A stretch of DNA of 64,000 bases from Sphingopyxis sp. BSN-002. Lineage in GTDB: Bacteria; Pseudomonadota; Alphaproteobacteria; Sphingomonadales; Sphingomonadaceae. A model generated the notes under the pieces. The model made no database searches, was not told where the DNA came from, and saw nothing but the letters and a program-made list of their open reading frames with translations. The position numbers and the translations under genes were made by a program. The stretch is from contig NZ_CP091804.1 in assembly GCF_022024275.1 (NCBI RefSeq), positions 2,870,501 to 2,934,500 of the forward strand, in the 5' to 3' direction. Of the stretch, positions 39,510 to 47,921 are shown in pieces (position 1 is the stretch's first letter; the number at the start of each line of letters is the position of its first letter).

Positions 39510-40724
39510 TCAGCCGAGCATCTGCGCGATATCGACCGGACGTCCGGAGCGGCGCAACTCGATCGTTATGCGGCTGTCGTTCGAGCCCGCGCGGCCGACC
39601 GGAGTTCCGGCATCGAGCGTGTCGCCGACATTCACCGACAGGCCGATCAGCCCGGTGACGAGCGAGGTCCAGCCGCCGCCGTGATCGATGATCAGGATCT
39701 TGCCGTAACCGCGATAGTCGCCCGCGAAACTGACGCGGCCGGGCGCGGGGGCGACGACCTGGCCGCCGGGCCGCGCCGCGATGGTGATGCCGCGCGAGCG
39801 TACGCCGCTGTCGTTGACTTCGCCCAGTCCCGCAACGATCCGCCCGACGACGGGCAGGCGATAGGCGCCGCGGGCAAGTTCGGCCTCGGCGGCTGCCGGC
39901 GGAGCCGCCTGCATCGCCGCGCTGGTCGGATCGCGAGGGCGCTGCACCGGCCCCGCGAGCTGCGCGAGCTCGCCGCGCGTCGCGCTGTCGGCCTCCAGCG
40001 TGTCCATCAGATCGACGATGTCGCGCGCCTTTTCGCCAAGCCCGAGTGCGCGCTCCGATTCGAGCTGCGCGCTGCTCATCAGTTCGCGCGACCGCAAACG
40101 CCCCTCGTTTTCGAGTCGGGTCAGCGCATCGCGGCGCTGCGCGAGTTGCACCTTGCTCGCCGCGAGCGCCTGTAGCGCGACCGTCTGTTGTTGGCGCGTC
40201 GCGCGCAACTGGACGAGCTCGGCCCGGACGCCCGCCGTGCGTCGCCGGATCACCGGCATCGCGGCGTCGATCACCGCACGGGCATGCACCATGTCGGTCA
40301 GCGACCCCGGCTGCGCGAGCACGCTCACCGGCGGCTGGCGGCTGAGCTGCTGGAGTGCCGCGGTCAGCTCGAGCAGGGGCTGCTCCTGCTCGGCGAGCCG
40401 CGCTTCCTGCGCTTTCAGCCGCCGCGTGACGAGCGCGACGCGTGCTTCGCCGGCGTTGATGTCCGCCTCGGCCGCCTGGATGCGCGCGGCGAGCGCTGCG
40501 CTGCGTTTCCTGAGCCTGTCGGCTTCGTCGCGCGCGGCGGTTGCCTGCGCCTCGAGTGCGGCGCTGCGCGCCATCGCGTCGGCGGACTGTTCCTTTGCGG
40601 CGAGCAATTGCTGGCGCTCGCGCGTCGCGATCGCCCCGGGATCGAAGACGTCGCTCTGCGCGACGGCGAACGCCGCACCCGTGATCGAGAGGCCGAGCGC
40701 CAGTGCGGCGGTCCAGCGCCTCAT
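39510..40724 (-). CDS. envC: EnvC-like murein hydrolase activator with degenerate LytM domain
   Basis: A 404-residue secreted protein: signal peptide (about 1-28), a long coiled coil (about 35-260, alanine/glutamate/arginine/glutamine-rich) and a LytM/M23 fold (about 290-404; GDYRGYGKILIIDHGGGWTS). The zinc ligands of active M23 enzymes are missing: the HxxxD position reads SRGIT and the HxH region reads VTGL and ITIEL. This is the arrangement of Escherichia coli EnvC, which activates amidases instead of cutting peptidoglycan itself. It overlaps rlmH by four bases. Confidence 0.88.
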   Translation of the reverse strand: MRRWTAALALGLSITGAAFAVAQSDVFDPGAIATRERQQLLAAKEQSADAMARSAALEAQATAARDEADRLRKRSAALAARIQAAEADINAGEARVALVTRRLKAQEARLAEQEQPLLELTAALQQLSRQPPVSVLAQPGSLTDMVHARAVIDAAMPVIRRRTAGVRAELVQLRATRQQQTVALQALAASKVQLAQRRDALTRLENEGRLRSRELMSSAQLESERALGLGEKARDIVDLMDTLEADSATRGELAQLAGPVQRPRDPTSAAMQAAPPAAAEAELARGAYRLPVVGRIVAGLGEVNDSGVRSRGITIAARPGGQVVAPAPGRVSFAGDYRGYGKILIIDHGGGWTSLVTGLIGLSVNVGDTLDAGTPVGRAGSNDSRITIELRRSGRPVDIAQMLG

Positions 40725-41149
40725 TGCCGGCCCTCGCGGTGATAGGGATGGTTCGCGATGATGCTGGTGGCGCGCCACAATTGTTCGGCGAGCATCGCGC
40801 GCGCCATCAGGTGCGGCCAGGTCGCGCGGCCGAAGGCGATGACCCGGTCGGCGCCCTCGCGCTCTTCGGGCGTGAAGCCGTCGGCTGCCCCCAGGCAGAA
40901 ACGCGCCTCGCGCACGCCGCCGTCGCGCCATTTTTCAAGGAGCTTTGCGAATTCGAGCGAGGACAGCTGATCGCCGCCTTCATCGAGAAGGATGGTGCGG
41001 CTGTTCTCTGCCGCGGCGGGCGTGCGTCCGCCGGTGTCGGGAAGTTCCGAAATCTTCTGCGCCCAGGTCACGCGCTTCATATAGCGCTCGACCAGCTCGG
41101 CCTCGGGCCCGCGCCCGATGCGCCCGCGCGCGATGATGTGCAGCAACAT
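40721..41149 (-). CDS. rlmH: 23S rRNA pseudouridine(1915)-N3-methyltransferase RlmH
   Basis: A 142-residue SPOUT methyltransferase. It begins MLLHIIARGRIGRGPEAELVE and contains FCLGAADGFTPEE (about 83-95, SAM-binding knot) and the end WRATSIIANHPYHRE, the family signature. An upstream ATG at 41182 would put the start within the palindrome at 41175-41208, so I prefer 41149. It is in the usual rsfS-rlmH-envC neighbourhood. Confidence 0.95.
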   Translation of the reverse strand: MLLHIIARGRIGRGPEAELVERYMKRVTWAQKISELPDTGGRTPAAAENSRTILLDEGGDQLSSLEFAKLLEKWRDGGVREARFCLGAADGFTPEEREGADRVIAFGRATWPHLMARAMLAEQLWRATSIIANHPYHREGRQ

Positions 41150-41174
41150 GACGTTTTCGTTCACCTTCGGTGAA

Positions 41175-41286
41175 AGCGGCACCAGCCCGCTCCCCCGCCC
41201 GGCCTCCCCGACGATAGTAGCCTATGGGAGGCCGGGTGGGGGAGCGGGCTGGTGCCGCTTCTGTTCGGGCTTTAGGCCGAACAGAA
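41175..41286. repeat. Large palindromic element (two hairpins) between rsfS and rlmH
   Basis: Two nested-style hairpins fill the 145-bp gap. First: 34-bp arms at 41175-41208 and 41226-41259 with one mismatch around a 17-base loop. Second: 10-bp perfect arms TTCTGTTCGG (41259-41268) and CCGAACAGAA (41277-41286). No T-run. A stem this long is unusual for a simple terminator; it could be a miniature palindromic repeat or an mRNA processing site. Confidence 0.7.
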
Positions 41287-41294
41287 CAAGGACG

Positions 41295-41693
41295 TCAATT
41301 TACCGCGGTAACCGGCGGGGCGTCGCCGAACGACCACATGCGCTCGAGGTTGTAGAAGCTGCGAACCTCGGGGCGGAACAGGTGGACGATGACGTCGCCG
41401 GCATCGAGCAGCACCCAGTCGGCGTTGGGCAGACCCTCGACGCGGACGCTGCGGCCCGCTTCCTGCTTGATGCGCTGCGCCAGCTTGTCGGCGATCGCCG
41501 AGACGTGACGCGTCGACCGGCCGCTCGCGATCACCATATGATCGGCGATGCTGCTCTTTCCGGCAAGCGGGATGGAGATGGTTTCCTGGGCCTGGTCCTC
41601 GTCCAGCTGGTGGAGGATCAGTGCGTGGAGGGCTTCCACGCTGTCATTCGCAGGTGCGGCGCCGGGCGCGGCATCCTTACTGGCGGCTATCAA
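41295..41693 (-). CDS. rsfS: Ribosomal silencing factor RsfS
   Basis: A 132-residue RsfS (Iojap) protein that binds L14 and blocks subunit joining in stationary phase or starvation. The core has LDEDQAQETISIPLAGKSSIADHMVIASG (read in parts), the conserved RHVSAIADKLAQRIKQEAG and DWVLLDAGDVIVHLFRPEVRSFYNLE. The ATG overlaps the nadD stop by four bases. The nadD-rsfS-rlmH order is standard in bacteria. Confidence 0.95.
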   Translation of the reverse strand: MIAASKDAAPGAAPANDSVEALHALILHQLDEDQAQETISIPLAGKSSIADHMVIASGRSTRHVSAIADKLAQRIKQEAGRSVRVEGLPNADWVLLDAGDVIVHLFRPEVRSFYNLERMWSFGDAPPVTAVN

Positions 41694-42343
41694 GCGGTTT
41701 CATTCCTTTCATCCATGGCCAGCCGCGAATGCGTGACAGGGTCGCGCATCGCGCGGCCTGCATAGCTCTCGAACCAGCGGGGGTTGGCCTGCCGTATTGC
41801 AGTTGCGGATCGCACATCGGGCGAAAAACGCAGGAACACGAGGGCAGGCGGTCTCCAGTCTGTCCAAAGACGTTTCTGGTCCGCGGGCCGGACAAAGCGC
41901 CGCAGCCAACCCATCGCCTCTGCAGCATGGGTGCGGCCATTATAGCCCGGACGCGCGATAACCGCAATCGGCATCAATCGCGCAATTCCCCGCCAGTCGC
42001 GCCAGCGGGGCAACTGGACCAGATTGTCGGCGCCCATGATCCAGATGAACTGCCGGTTCGGGTAACGGCGGACGAGCTTTTTCAGCGTGTCGACGGTGTA
42101 GCGTGTGCCGAGTTCGGCCTCGATCGCGGTCGCCCGGATGGGGGAGCGGCGCGCCATCTTTTGCGCCGAGCCGAGCCGCGCGCGAAGCGGTGCCATGCCT
42201 TTCGCGGGCTTCAGCGGATTGCCCGGCGAGACGAGCCACCACAGCTCATCGAGGCCGAGTGCCTCGATCGCGTCGAGGCTGATCGCGCGATGCCCGCCAT
42301 GCGCAGGATTGAAGCTGCCGCCGAGGAGGCCGGTGGTGATCAT
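41690..42343 (-). CDS. nadD: Nicotinate-nucleotide adenylyltransferase
   Basis: A 217-residue NaMN adenylyltransferase of NAD synthesis. The nucleotide-binding motif is GLLGGSFNPAHGGH (about 5-18), and the adenylyltransferase signature near the end is FSPDVRSATAIR (about 178-189). The start at 42343 overlaps the stop of the upstream small gene by four bases; the longer reading adds an unrelated 26 residues. Confidence 0.95.
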   Translation of the reverse strand: MITTGLLGGSFNPAHGGHRAISLDAIEALGLDELWWLVSPGNPLKPAKGMAPLRARLGSAQKMARRSPIRATAIEAELGTRYTVDTLKKLVRRYPNRQFIWIMGADNLVQLPRWRDWRGIARLMPIAVIARPGYNGRTHAAEAMGWLRRFVRPADQKRLWTDWRPPALVFLRFSPDVRSATAIRQANPRWFESYAGRAMRDPVTHSRLAMDERNETA

Positions 42344-42687
42344 TCGGGGAAGGATTTCACGACCCGGATATGGCCGACGATGGCCTGATTGAAACGCGGC
42401 AAGTCTTCGGCCGGAATCCAATATTCCTCATGCTCGCGCCCACCGGCCTGCTCGACCTTGTATTCCGCCAGATAGTCGGCGGCGACATCGAATTCGGTCA
42501 CGAAGCCGGATCCAGACGCGGGGACGTTCCAGTCGCGCGCGATCTTCACGGCATAGTCATAGGTCGTCACGGGATAAAAGATCGGCTGCTCGGGCAGGCG
42601 GGGCGGAAACTCGCGCATCCCGCTGGCGGCGATCAGCATCAATTCTTCGGGACCGACCGGCCGCCACAAACGCACGCTGTCGCTCAA
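42340..42687 (-). CDS. Uncharacterised small protein (annotated elsewhere as ADP-ribosylation/crystallin J1)
   Basis: A 115-residue protein with [21 protein letters not shown] (first part) and [24 protein letters not shown] and [20 protein letters not shown] at the end, a family often present beside proA or in metabolic clusters and given the unsupported name ADP-ribosylation/crystallin J1. I propose a TTG start at 42687 because TTGA overlaps the proA stop in the same way as the ATGA overlaps elsewhere in this genome; an ATG at 42720 would extend the gene 37 bases into proA. Function unknown. Confidence 0.72.
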   Translation of the reverse strand: MSDSVRLWRPVGPEELMLIAASGMREFPPRLPEQPIFYPVTTYDYAVKIARDWNVPASGSGFVTEFDVAADYLAEYKVEQAGGREHEEYWIPAEDLPRFNQAIVGHIRVVKSFPE

Positions 42688-43967
42688 GGACGCACCTGTC
42701 CCGTCCCACGCACCAGCCATTTATACGTCGTCAGCCCTTCGAGCGCGACCGGCCCGCGCGCGTGGAGGCGGCCGGTGGCGATACCGATTTCGGCGCCGAG
42801 GCCGAATTCGCCGCCGTCAGCGAACTGCGTCGAGGCGTTGTGCATGACGATCGCGCTGTCGACTTCGGACAGGAAGCGGTCGGCCGCCGCCTGATTCTCG
42901 GTGACGATCGCGTCGGTGTGGTGGCTCGAATGGGCGTCGATATGCGCGAGCGCTCCGGTCAGGCCGTCGACCAGCGCGATCGAGACGATCGCGTCGAGAT
43001 ATTCGGTGTCCCAGTCGCCCGCCGAAGCCGCGTCGACATGCGGGCTGAGCGAGGCAATATCCTTGTCGCCGCGCACTTCGCAGCCCGCCTGGACCAGCGC
43101 GTCGACGATGGTGAGCGGCGCTGCATAAGCGCGATCAATCAGGATCGTTTCGGTGGCTCCGCAGACGCCGGTGCGGCGCATCTTGGCGTTCACGGCAAGG
43201 TCGACCGCCTTCGCGGGGTCGGCGGCGCCGTCGATATAGAGATGGTTGATCCCGTCGAGATGCGCGAGCACGGGTACGCGCGCCTCGTCCTGCACGCGCG
43301 CGACCAGGCTCTTGCCGCCGCGCGGGATGATGATGTCGATCAGCCCCTGCGCGCGGAGCAGCGCGCCGACTGCGGCGCGGTCCTGCACGGGCACAAGCTG
43401 CACCGCATCGGAGGGCAAGCCCGCTTCGGCGAGACCCGCGGCGAGGGCGGCGTGGATTGCGCGGTTCGACTGGACGGCCTCGCTACCGCCGCGCAGGATC
43501 ACCGCATTGCCCGACATCAGCCCGAGCGCCGCGGCATCGGCGGTAACGTTCGGGCGGCTTTCATAGATGATGCCGACGACACCGAGGGGCACGCGGACGC
43601 GGCTCAGCTCCATGCCGTTCGGCCGAACGGCGCGGTCGATCTCGCGGCCGACCGGATCGGGCAGCGCTGCCACTTCCCCGACCGCATCGGCGATCGCGCC
43701 GAGCCGGTCTTCGTCGAGCCGGAGGCGATCGAGCATTGCCGCGCTCAGCCCCGAAGCTTTCCCGGACGCCATGTCGCGCGCGTTCGCTTCGAGGATCGTG
43801 GCCGCCTGCGCGCGCAATTGCCCGGCGGCCGCGCGGAGCGCCGCCGCCTTGTCGGCGGTGCTGGCAACGGCCAGCGCCTTCGCCGCCGTACGGGCGCGGG
43901 CGCCCATGTCGGCGATCAGGGCATCGGCGTCGGTCAGGCGCGGCGAGGTGAGGGCTTCGGCGTTCAC
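42684..43967 (-). CDS. proA: Gamma-glutamyl phosphate reductase
   Basis: A 427-residue NADPH-dependent enzyme that makes glutamate-5-semialdehyde for proline synthesis. Motifs: [20 protein letters not shown] (about 126-145), [12 protein letters not shown], and the catalytic cysteine in [12 protein letters not shown]. First visible gene of the chain leading through nadD to coq7. The divergent gene beyond it shares a 78-bp region. Confidence 0.97.
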   Translation of the reverse strand: MNAEALTSPRLTDADALIADMGARARTAAKALAVASTADKAAALRAAAGQLRAQAATILEANARDMASGKASGLSAAMLDRLRLDEDRLGAIADAVGEVAALPDPVGREIDRAVRPNGMELSRVRVPLGVVGIIYESRPNVTADAAALGLMSGNAVILRGGSEAVQSNRAIHAALAAGLAEAGLPSDAVQLVPVQDRAAVGALLRAQGLIDIIIPRGGKSLVARVQDEARVPVLAHLDGINHLYIDGAADPAKAVDLAVNAKMRRTGVCGATETILIDRAYAAPLTIVDALVQAGCEVRGDKDIASLSPHVDAASAGDWDTEYLDAIVSIALVDGLTGALAHIDAHSSHHTDAIVTENQAAADRFLSEVDSAIVMHNASTQFADGGEFGLGAEIGIATGRLHARGPVALEGLTTYKWLVRGTGQVRP

Positions 43968-44045
43968 GGTCCGCCCCTATCATGCTTTGCTTGGCCCATG
44001 AAAGTCCCGTTGCGCGGGCGGCCGCGCGCCACTAGTCAGGGGCGC

Positions 44046-45179
44046 ATGAGCGGGGACATCGAAAGCATCGGGGCGGCGATCACGGCGGGGCTGGCGGGCT
44101 CGGCGGTCGAGCCGAAACATGGTGGCGGGCACGGGCACGGCGGCACGCGCTGCCTGAATTGCGGGACGAGCCTTGTCGGTTCGCACTGCCACCGCTGCGG
44201 GCAGAAGGTTGACGTGCATCGCAGCTTCGGCGCGATCGGGCACGACCTCGTCCACGCGATCTTCCATTTCGAGGGCAAGCTCTGGAACACGCTGCCGATG
44301 CTTGCGTGGCGGCCGGGCGACCTGACGCGCCGTTATATCCACGGCGAGCGCGCAAGCTTCATTTCGCCGCTGGCGCTGTTCCTGTTTGCGGTATTCCTGA
44401 CCTATGCGGTGCTCGCGATGGTCGGCGCCGGCGGGGGCGTAGGCGAGGAGCTGAACAAGGCGGCGGCCGAGCAGACGCGCACCGCGGCGATCAAGGACAG
44501 CATGCAGGCCGAGGTCGACCGGATCGACGCCGAGCTCGCGAAAAAGAATCTGCCCGCCGGGCAGCGCGAGGAACTCGCGAGCGAGCGCGACACGCTCCAG
44601 AAGAGCGCCGACTATCTCGGCGTCTCGCGCAGCCGCAGCAAGACCGAGCGGGCCGCCGACCGTGCGGCGGGGCCGCCGGTGCTGGACGACCCGAAAGACC
44701 AGGTGATCACCAGCGCGAATTTCATTTCGCAGAACAAGTACAACACCGGCGTTCCCTTCATCGACCACGGGTTGGCAAAGGCGTTCGCCAACCCCGCGCT
44801 GATCCTCTACAAGCTGCAGGCGAACGCCTATAAATTCGCGTGGGCGCTGATCCCGTTGTCGCTGCCCTTCATGTGGCTGCTCTATCCGTTCAGCCGGCGC
44901 TTCCACACCTACGATCATTTCGTCTTCGTCACCTATTCGATCAGTTTCATGCTGCTCTTGTTCGTCGTCGTGCGGCTGCTGAACCTGACGGTCTTCGGCC
45001 AGACCGCGACCTTCCTCGCGATGCTCTATGTGCCGTTCCACATGTATCGCCAGCTGCGCGGGGCCTATCGCTCGTCGCGCTTCGGTTCGCTCGTCCGCGC
45101 GACGTTGCTGCTTTTCTTCAGCCTGTTTTCGGTGATCATGTTCATGCTGCTGCTGCTCGCGCTCGGCGTCAGCGGCTAG
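44046..45179 (+). CDS. DUF3667 membrane protein with N-terminal zinc ribbon
   Basis: A 377-residue protein. Near the N-terminus CLNCGTSLVGSHCHRCGQK (about 36-54) is a CxxC-CxxC zinc ribbon, followed by the DUF3667 segment LVHAIFHFEGKLWNTL and ARRYIHGERA-like WRPGDLTRRYIHGERASFIS. Hydrophobic helices at about 101-122, 265-290, 300-330 and 355-375 frame a long charged, probably coiled region (about 130-230). The function of DUF3667 proteins is unknown. Divergent from proA. Confidence 0.82.
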   Translation: MSGDIESIGAAITAGLAGSAVEPKHGGGHGHGGTRCLNCGTSLVGSHCHRCGQKVDVHRSFGAIGHDLVHAIFHFEGKLWNTLPMLAWRPGDLTRRYIHGERASFISPLALFLFAVFLTYAVLAMVGAGGGVGEELNKAAAEQTRTAAIKDSMQAEVDRIDAELAKKNLPAGQREELASERDTLQKSADYLGVSRSRSKTERAADRAAGPPVLDDPKDQVITSANFISQNKYNTGVPFIDHGLAKAFANPALILYKLQANAYKFAWALIPLSLPFMWLLYPFSRRFHTYDHFVFVTYSISFMLLLFVVVRLLNLTVFGQTATFLAMLYVPFHMYRQLRGAYRSSRFGSLVRATLLLFFSLFSVIMFMLLLLALGVSG

Positions 45180-45231
45180 CGCCAAGCTGTCACATAAGCC
45201 GGGCAAAGACCGGGCGAAAAGGAGGACTGCC

Positions 45232-46863
45232 ATGCACCAGCTCTGGGGCGAGATCGATCGCCGCCTGCTCATCAAGCTCGGGACCGCGGGACTCGCCGCG
45301 CTGTCCCTCCCCGGCGCTGCGCAGGCGATGGCGGCGCAGGGCTTCACACACAATGTCGCGAGCGGCGAGCCGGGTCCGAACAGCATCCTCCTCTGGACGC
45401 GCTATGCCGCGCCATCGGACACACGCCTGACGGTCGAAGTCTCCGAAACGTCGGATTTCGCGCGCGTCGTCGGCGGCGGTAGCGTCACCGCCGAGGGGGA
45501 GAAGGATCATACCGCCAAGTTCTATGTCGACGGGCTCCAGCCGGGCCGCTGGTATTTCTATCGCTTCGTCGCGCCTGACGGAACGATGTCGCCGACGGGG
45601 CGGACGCGCACGCTGCCGCAGGGGCCGACACGCGCGTTCAACCTCGCGCTCTTTTCCTGCTCGAACCTGCCGTTCGGCTGGTTCAACGCCTATGGCCATG
45701 CTGCCGCGCGCGGTGACATCGACCTGTGCGTCCATGTCGGCGACTATCTCTACGAATATGATGCCGGCCATTATCCCTCGGTAAAGGAAGCACTGCCGGG
45801 GCGGGTCATCGAGCCCGCGAACGAGATCGTCGCGCTCGCCGACTATCGCCTGCGCTATGCTTCGTATCGCGCCGATCCCGATCTGCAGCGGCTGCATCAG
45901 CTTTTCCCGATGATCGCGCAGTGGGACGATCATGAATTCGCCAACGACGCGTGGAAGGGCGGCGCCGAAAATCACGACGCCAACGGAGGAAACTGGACCG
46001 ACCGCATGGTGGCGGCCGAACGCGCGCACACCGAATGGATGCCGGTCTCCGACACGCGCTGGCGCCACTATCAGGTCGGAGACCTCGCGACGATCTTCCT
46101 GCCCGAAACGCGCGTCACGGGACGCGACAAGCAGTTCGAGATCGACGATATCGTCAAGGCGGGCGGCAATGCGGCGGCGGCGCTCAAGACCTTCGCCGAG
46201 ACCGCGTACCGCGATCCCGCGCGCCAGATGCTCGGCGCCGATCAGGAAAAATGGCTGCTCGGCAGTATCGTCGATTCGGCGAAGGCGGGGACCCGCTGGC
46301 AGGTGCTGGCGCAGCAGGTCGTGATGGGCACCCTGTTCAGCCCGCCCGAGGCCGCGAACTGGTTCGGACCCAATCCGCCCGAGGTCGTGCGCAGCCGCGT
46401 CGCCGCGGCGCAGGCCGCAGCCAAGGCCGGGCTGCCGCTCAACATGGACAGCTGGGACGGCTATCCCGCCGCGCGCGACCGCATCCTCGCGGCAGCGCAG
46501 CACGCGGGTGCCGATCTCGTCACGCTGTCGGGCGATAGCCACAACGCCTGGGCCTTCGATCTGGTCCATGGCGGCAAGCCCGCGGGGATCGAGGTCGGCG
46601 GCCACAGCGTCACCTCGCCGGGCTATGAAAGCTATACGAAGGGCATTTCGGACGCCGACCGTGTCGCCGCGCTCCGCCACTCCTCGCCGCAGCTCAAATG
46701 GGCAAACACGCAGGATCGCGGCTATGTGACCGTCGGCTTCACCCCCGACCGCGTGACCGCCGACTGGCACAATGTCGCCTCGATCCGCGAGCACGATCTG
46801 AAACTCTCGGGCTCGCACCGCATGACCGCGGCGCGCGGCAAGCGGAAGTACGACGCCGCCTGA
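45232..46863 (+). CDS. phoD: PhoD-family alkaline phosphatase
   Basis: A 543-residue extracytoplasmic phosphatase/phosphodiesterase. An N-terminal segment DRRLLIKLGTAGLAALSLPG resembles a Tat signal. The PhoD N-terminal domain (SGEPGPNSILLWTRY, about 43-57) and the metallophosphatase core follow, with HVGDYLYEYD (about 165-174), WDDHEFANDAW and LSGDSHNAWAFDL as metal-binding motifs. Phosphate release from phosphodiesters is the likely role. The gene is alone; no Pho box was identified. Confidence 0.9.
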   Translation: MHQLWGEIDRRLLIKLGTAGLAALSLPGAAQAMAAQGFTHNVASGEPGPNSILLWTRYAAPSDTRLTVEVSETSDFARVVGGGSVTAEGEKDHTAKFYVDGLQPGRWYFYRFVAPDGTMSPTGRTRTLPQGPTRAFNLALFSCSNLPFGWFNAYGHAAARGDIDLCVHVGDYLYEYDAGHYPSVKEALPGRVIEPANEIVALADYRLRYASYRADPDLQRLHQLFPMIAQWDDHEFANDAWKGGAENHDANGGNWTDRMVAAERAHTEWMPVSDTRWRHYQVGDLATIFLPETRVTGRDKQFEIDDIVKAGGNAAAALKTFAETAYRDPARQMLGADQEKWLLGSIVDSAKAGTRWQVLAQQVVMGTLFSPPEAANWFGPNPPEVVRSRVAAAQAAAKAGLPLNMDSWDGYPAARDRILAAAQHAGADLVTLSGDSHNAWAFDLVHGGKPAGIEVGGHSVTSPGYESYTKGISDADRVAALRHSSPQLKWANTQDRGYVTVGFTPDRVTADWHNVASIREHDLKLSGSHRMTAARGKRKYDAA

Positions 46864-46884
46864 TATCCTCTCCCCGGAGGGTGC

Positions 46885-46941
46885 TTGACATATTCATAAC
46901 TCCACGGTTATGGGAATATCCATAGCCAGAGAGTTATGAAT
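46885..46941 (+). promoter_or_regulatory. ArsR promoter and dyad operator
   Basis: A TTGACA -35-like hexamer (46885-46890), 17 bases, then TTATGG as a weak -10. A perfect 11-bp inverted repeat brackets it: ATTCATAACTC (46892-46902) and GAGTTATGAAT (46931-46941), the second copy ending one base before the ATG. Inside are smaller dyads with ATAAC/GTTAT and TATGG/CCATA. The arrangement fits repression by the ArsR protein. Confidence 0.65.
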
Positions 46942-46942
46942 T

Positions 46943-47266
46943 ATGACCCAGTCTCCAGACCTTCTTTTCCGTGCGCTCGCCGATCCGACCCGGCGTGCCC
47001 TGTTCGAACGGCTTTGCCTCGATGGCGAGCAGACCGTCGCCGCGCTCACCGCGGGTGCGGGCATTTCGCAGCCCGCGGTGTCGAAGCATCTCGGCGTGCT
47101 CAGGCAGGCGGGTCTGGTGCTTGACCGGCACGAGGGACGGCAGACGCATTACAGCGCGCAGCAGCGCGCGCTTGCGCCGCTCGTCGACTGGACGGGCCGT
47201 ATGAACCGCTTCTGGGAAGCCAGGTTCGACGATCTCGAGGATTTGCTGAAAAGGATGGATCAATGA
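46943..47266 (+). CDS. ArsR-family winged-helix repressor
   Basis: A 107-residue ArsR regulator of the type paired with SRPBCC genes. It has FRALADPTRRALFERL (about 9-24), the recognition helix ISQPAVSKHLGVLRQAGLV and a wing ERHEGRQTHYS-like HEGRQTHYS. No metal-binding cysteine motif is visible, so it probably senses something other than arsenic or zinc, or none. Coupled to the next gene by ATGA. Confidence 0.93.
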   Translation: MTQSPDLLFRALADPTRRALFERLCLDGEQTVAALTAGAGISQPAVSKHLGVLRQAGLVLDRHEGRQTHYSAQQRALAPLVDWTGRMNRFWEARFDDLEDLLKRMDQ

Positions 47267-47685
47267 CCGATACCGAGCTTCGCACCGTCACGGTCGAGCG
47301 CGAAATCCCGCATCCGCCCGAAAAGATCTGGCGTGCGCTGACGACACAGCATCTGATCGAGGAATGGCTGATGAAGAACGACTTCGGCCTCGACCTTGGC
47401 CATCGCTTCCGGCTGCGCGGCGACTGGGGGAGTGTTGATTGCGAGATTCTGGACGTCGATCCCGGCCGGATGCTCTCCTACAGCTGGAACCATCCGCACG
47501 AGGATCCGGCGTACAATCTGGAAAGCGTGGTGACCTTCACCCTCGAACCGAGCGGCGCGGGCACGTTGCTCCGCATGGAACAGACCGGTTTCCGTCCCGA
47601 ACAGAAGCAGGCGTTCGGCGGCGCAATGGGCGGCTGGCGCATCCATCTCGAGAATCTGGAAAAGACCGTCGCCGCGCTCGGCTGA
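47263..47685 (+). CDS. SRPBCC/AHSA1-family protein
   Basis: A 140-residue START-like domain protein (EIPHPPEKIWRALTTQHLIEEW at the beginning; LLRMEQTGFRPEQKQAFGGAMGGWR at the end). ArsR-SRPBCC pairs are common and the second protein may bind a hydrophobic ligand; its role is unknown. It overlaps the ArsR stop by four bases. Confidence 0.88.
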   Translation: MTDTELRTVTVEREIPHPPEKIWRALTTQHLIEEWLMKNDFGLDLGHRFRLRGDWGSVDCEILDVDPGRMLSYSWNHPHEDPAYNLESVVTFTLEPSGAGTLLRMEQTGFRPEQKQAFGGAMGGWRIHLENLEKTVAALG

Positions 47686-47712
47686 GTGCCGACGGCAGCA
47701 AGGAGAAGTCCG

Positions 47713-47919
47713 ATGAATTTTATCCGGCAGTTCCACCGCTGGACGTCGATCGTGTTCAGCGCGATCGTCCTTGCGATCTTCGCGACGCTCGGGCTCGGGC
47801 AACAGCCGGCGGAGTGGGTCTATTACCTCCCGCTGCCGCCGCTGTTCGTGCTGACGCTCTCCGGCCTTTGCATGTTCTTCCGGCCTTATGTCCGGAAACG
47901 GGGTCGCGCCGCCGGCTGA
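47713..47919 (+). CDS. Small two-helix membrane protein
   Basis: A 68-residue hydrophobic protein: MNFIRQFHRWTSIVFSAIV leads into a first helix, and the second helix covers about 35-58 with a basic end RPYVRKRGRAAG. The ATG at 47713 follows an AGGAG ribosome-binding site. It is 27 bp downstream of the SRPBCC gene and probably in the same transcript. No domain recognised. Confidence 0.72.
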   Translation: MNFIRQFHRWTSIVFSAIVLAIFATLGLGQQPAEWVYYLPLPPLFVLTLSGLCMFFRPYVRKRGRAAG

Positions 47920-47921
47920 GG

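Noticed and set aside
42684..42720. ATG start at 42720 for the small gene after proA
   Set aside because: It gives a 37-base overlap and an unlikely N-terminus; TTG at 42687 matches the coupling pattern.
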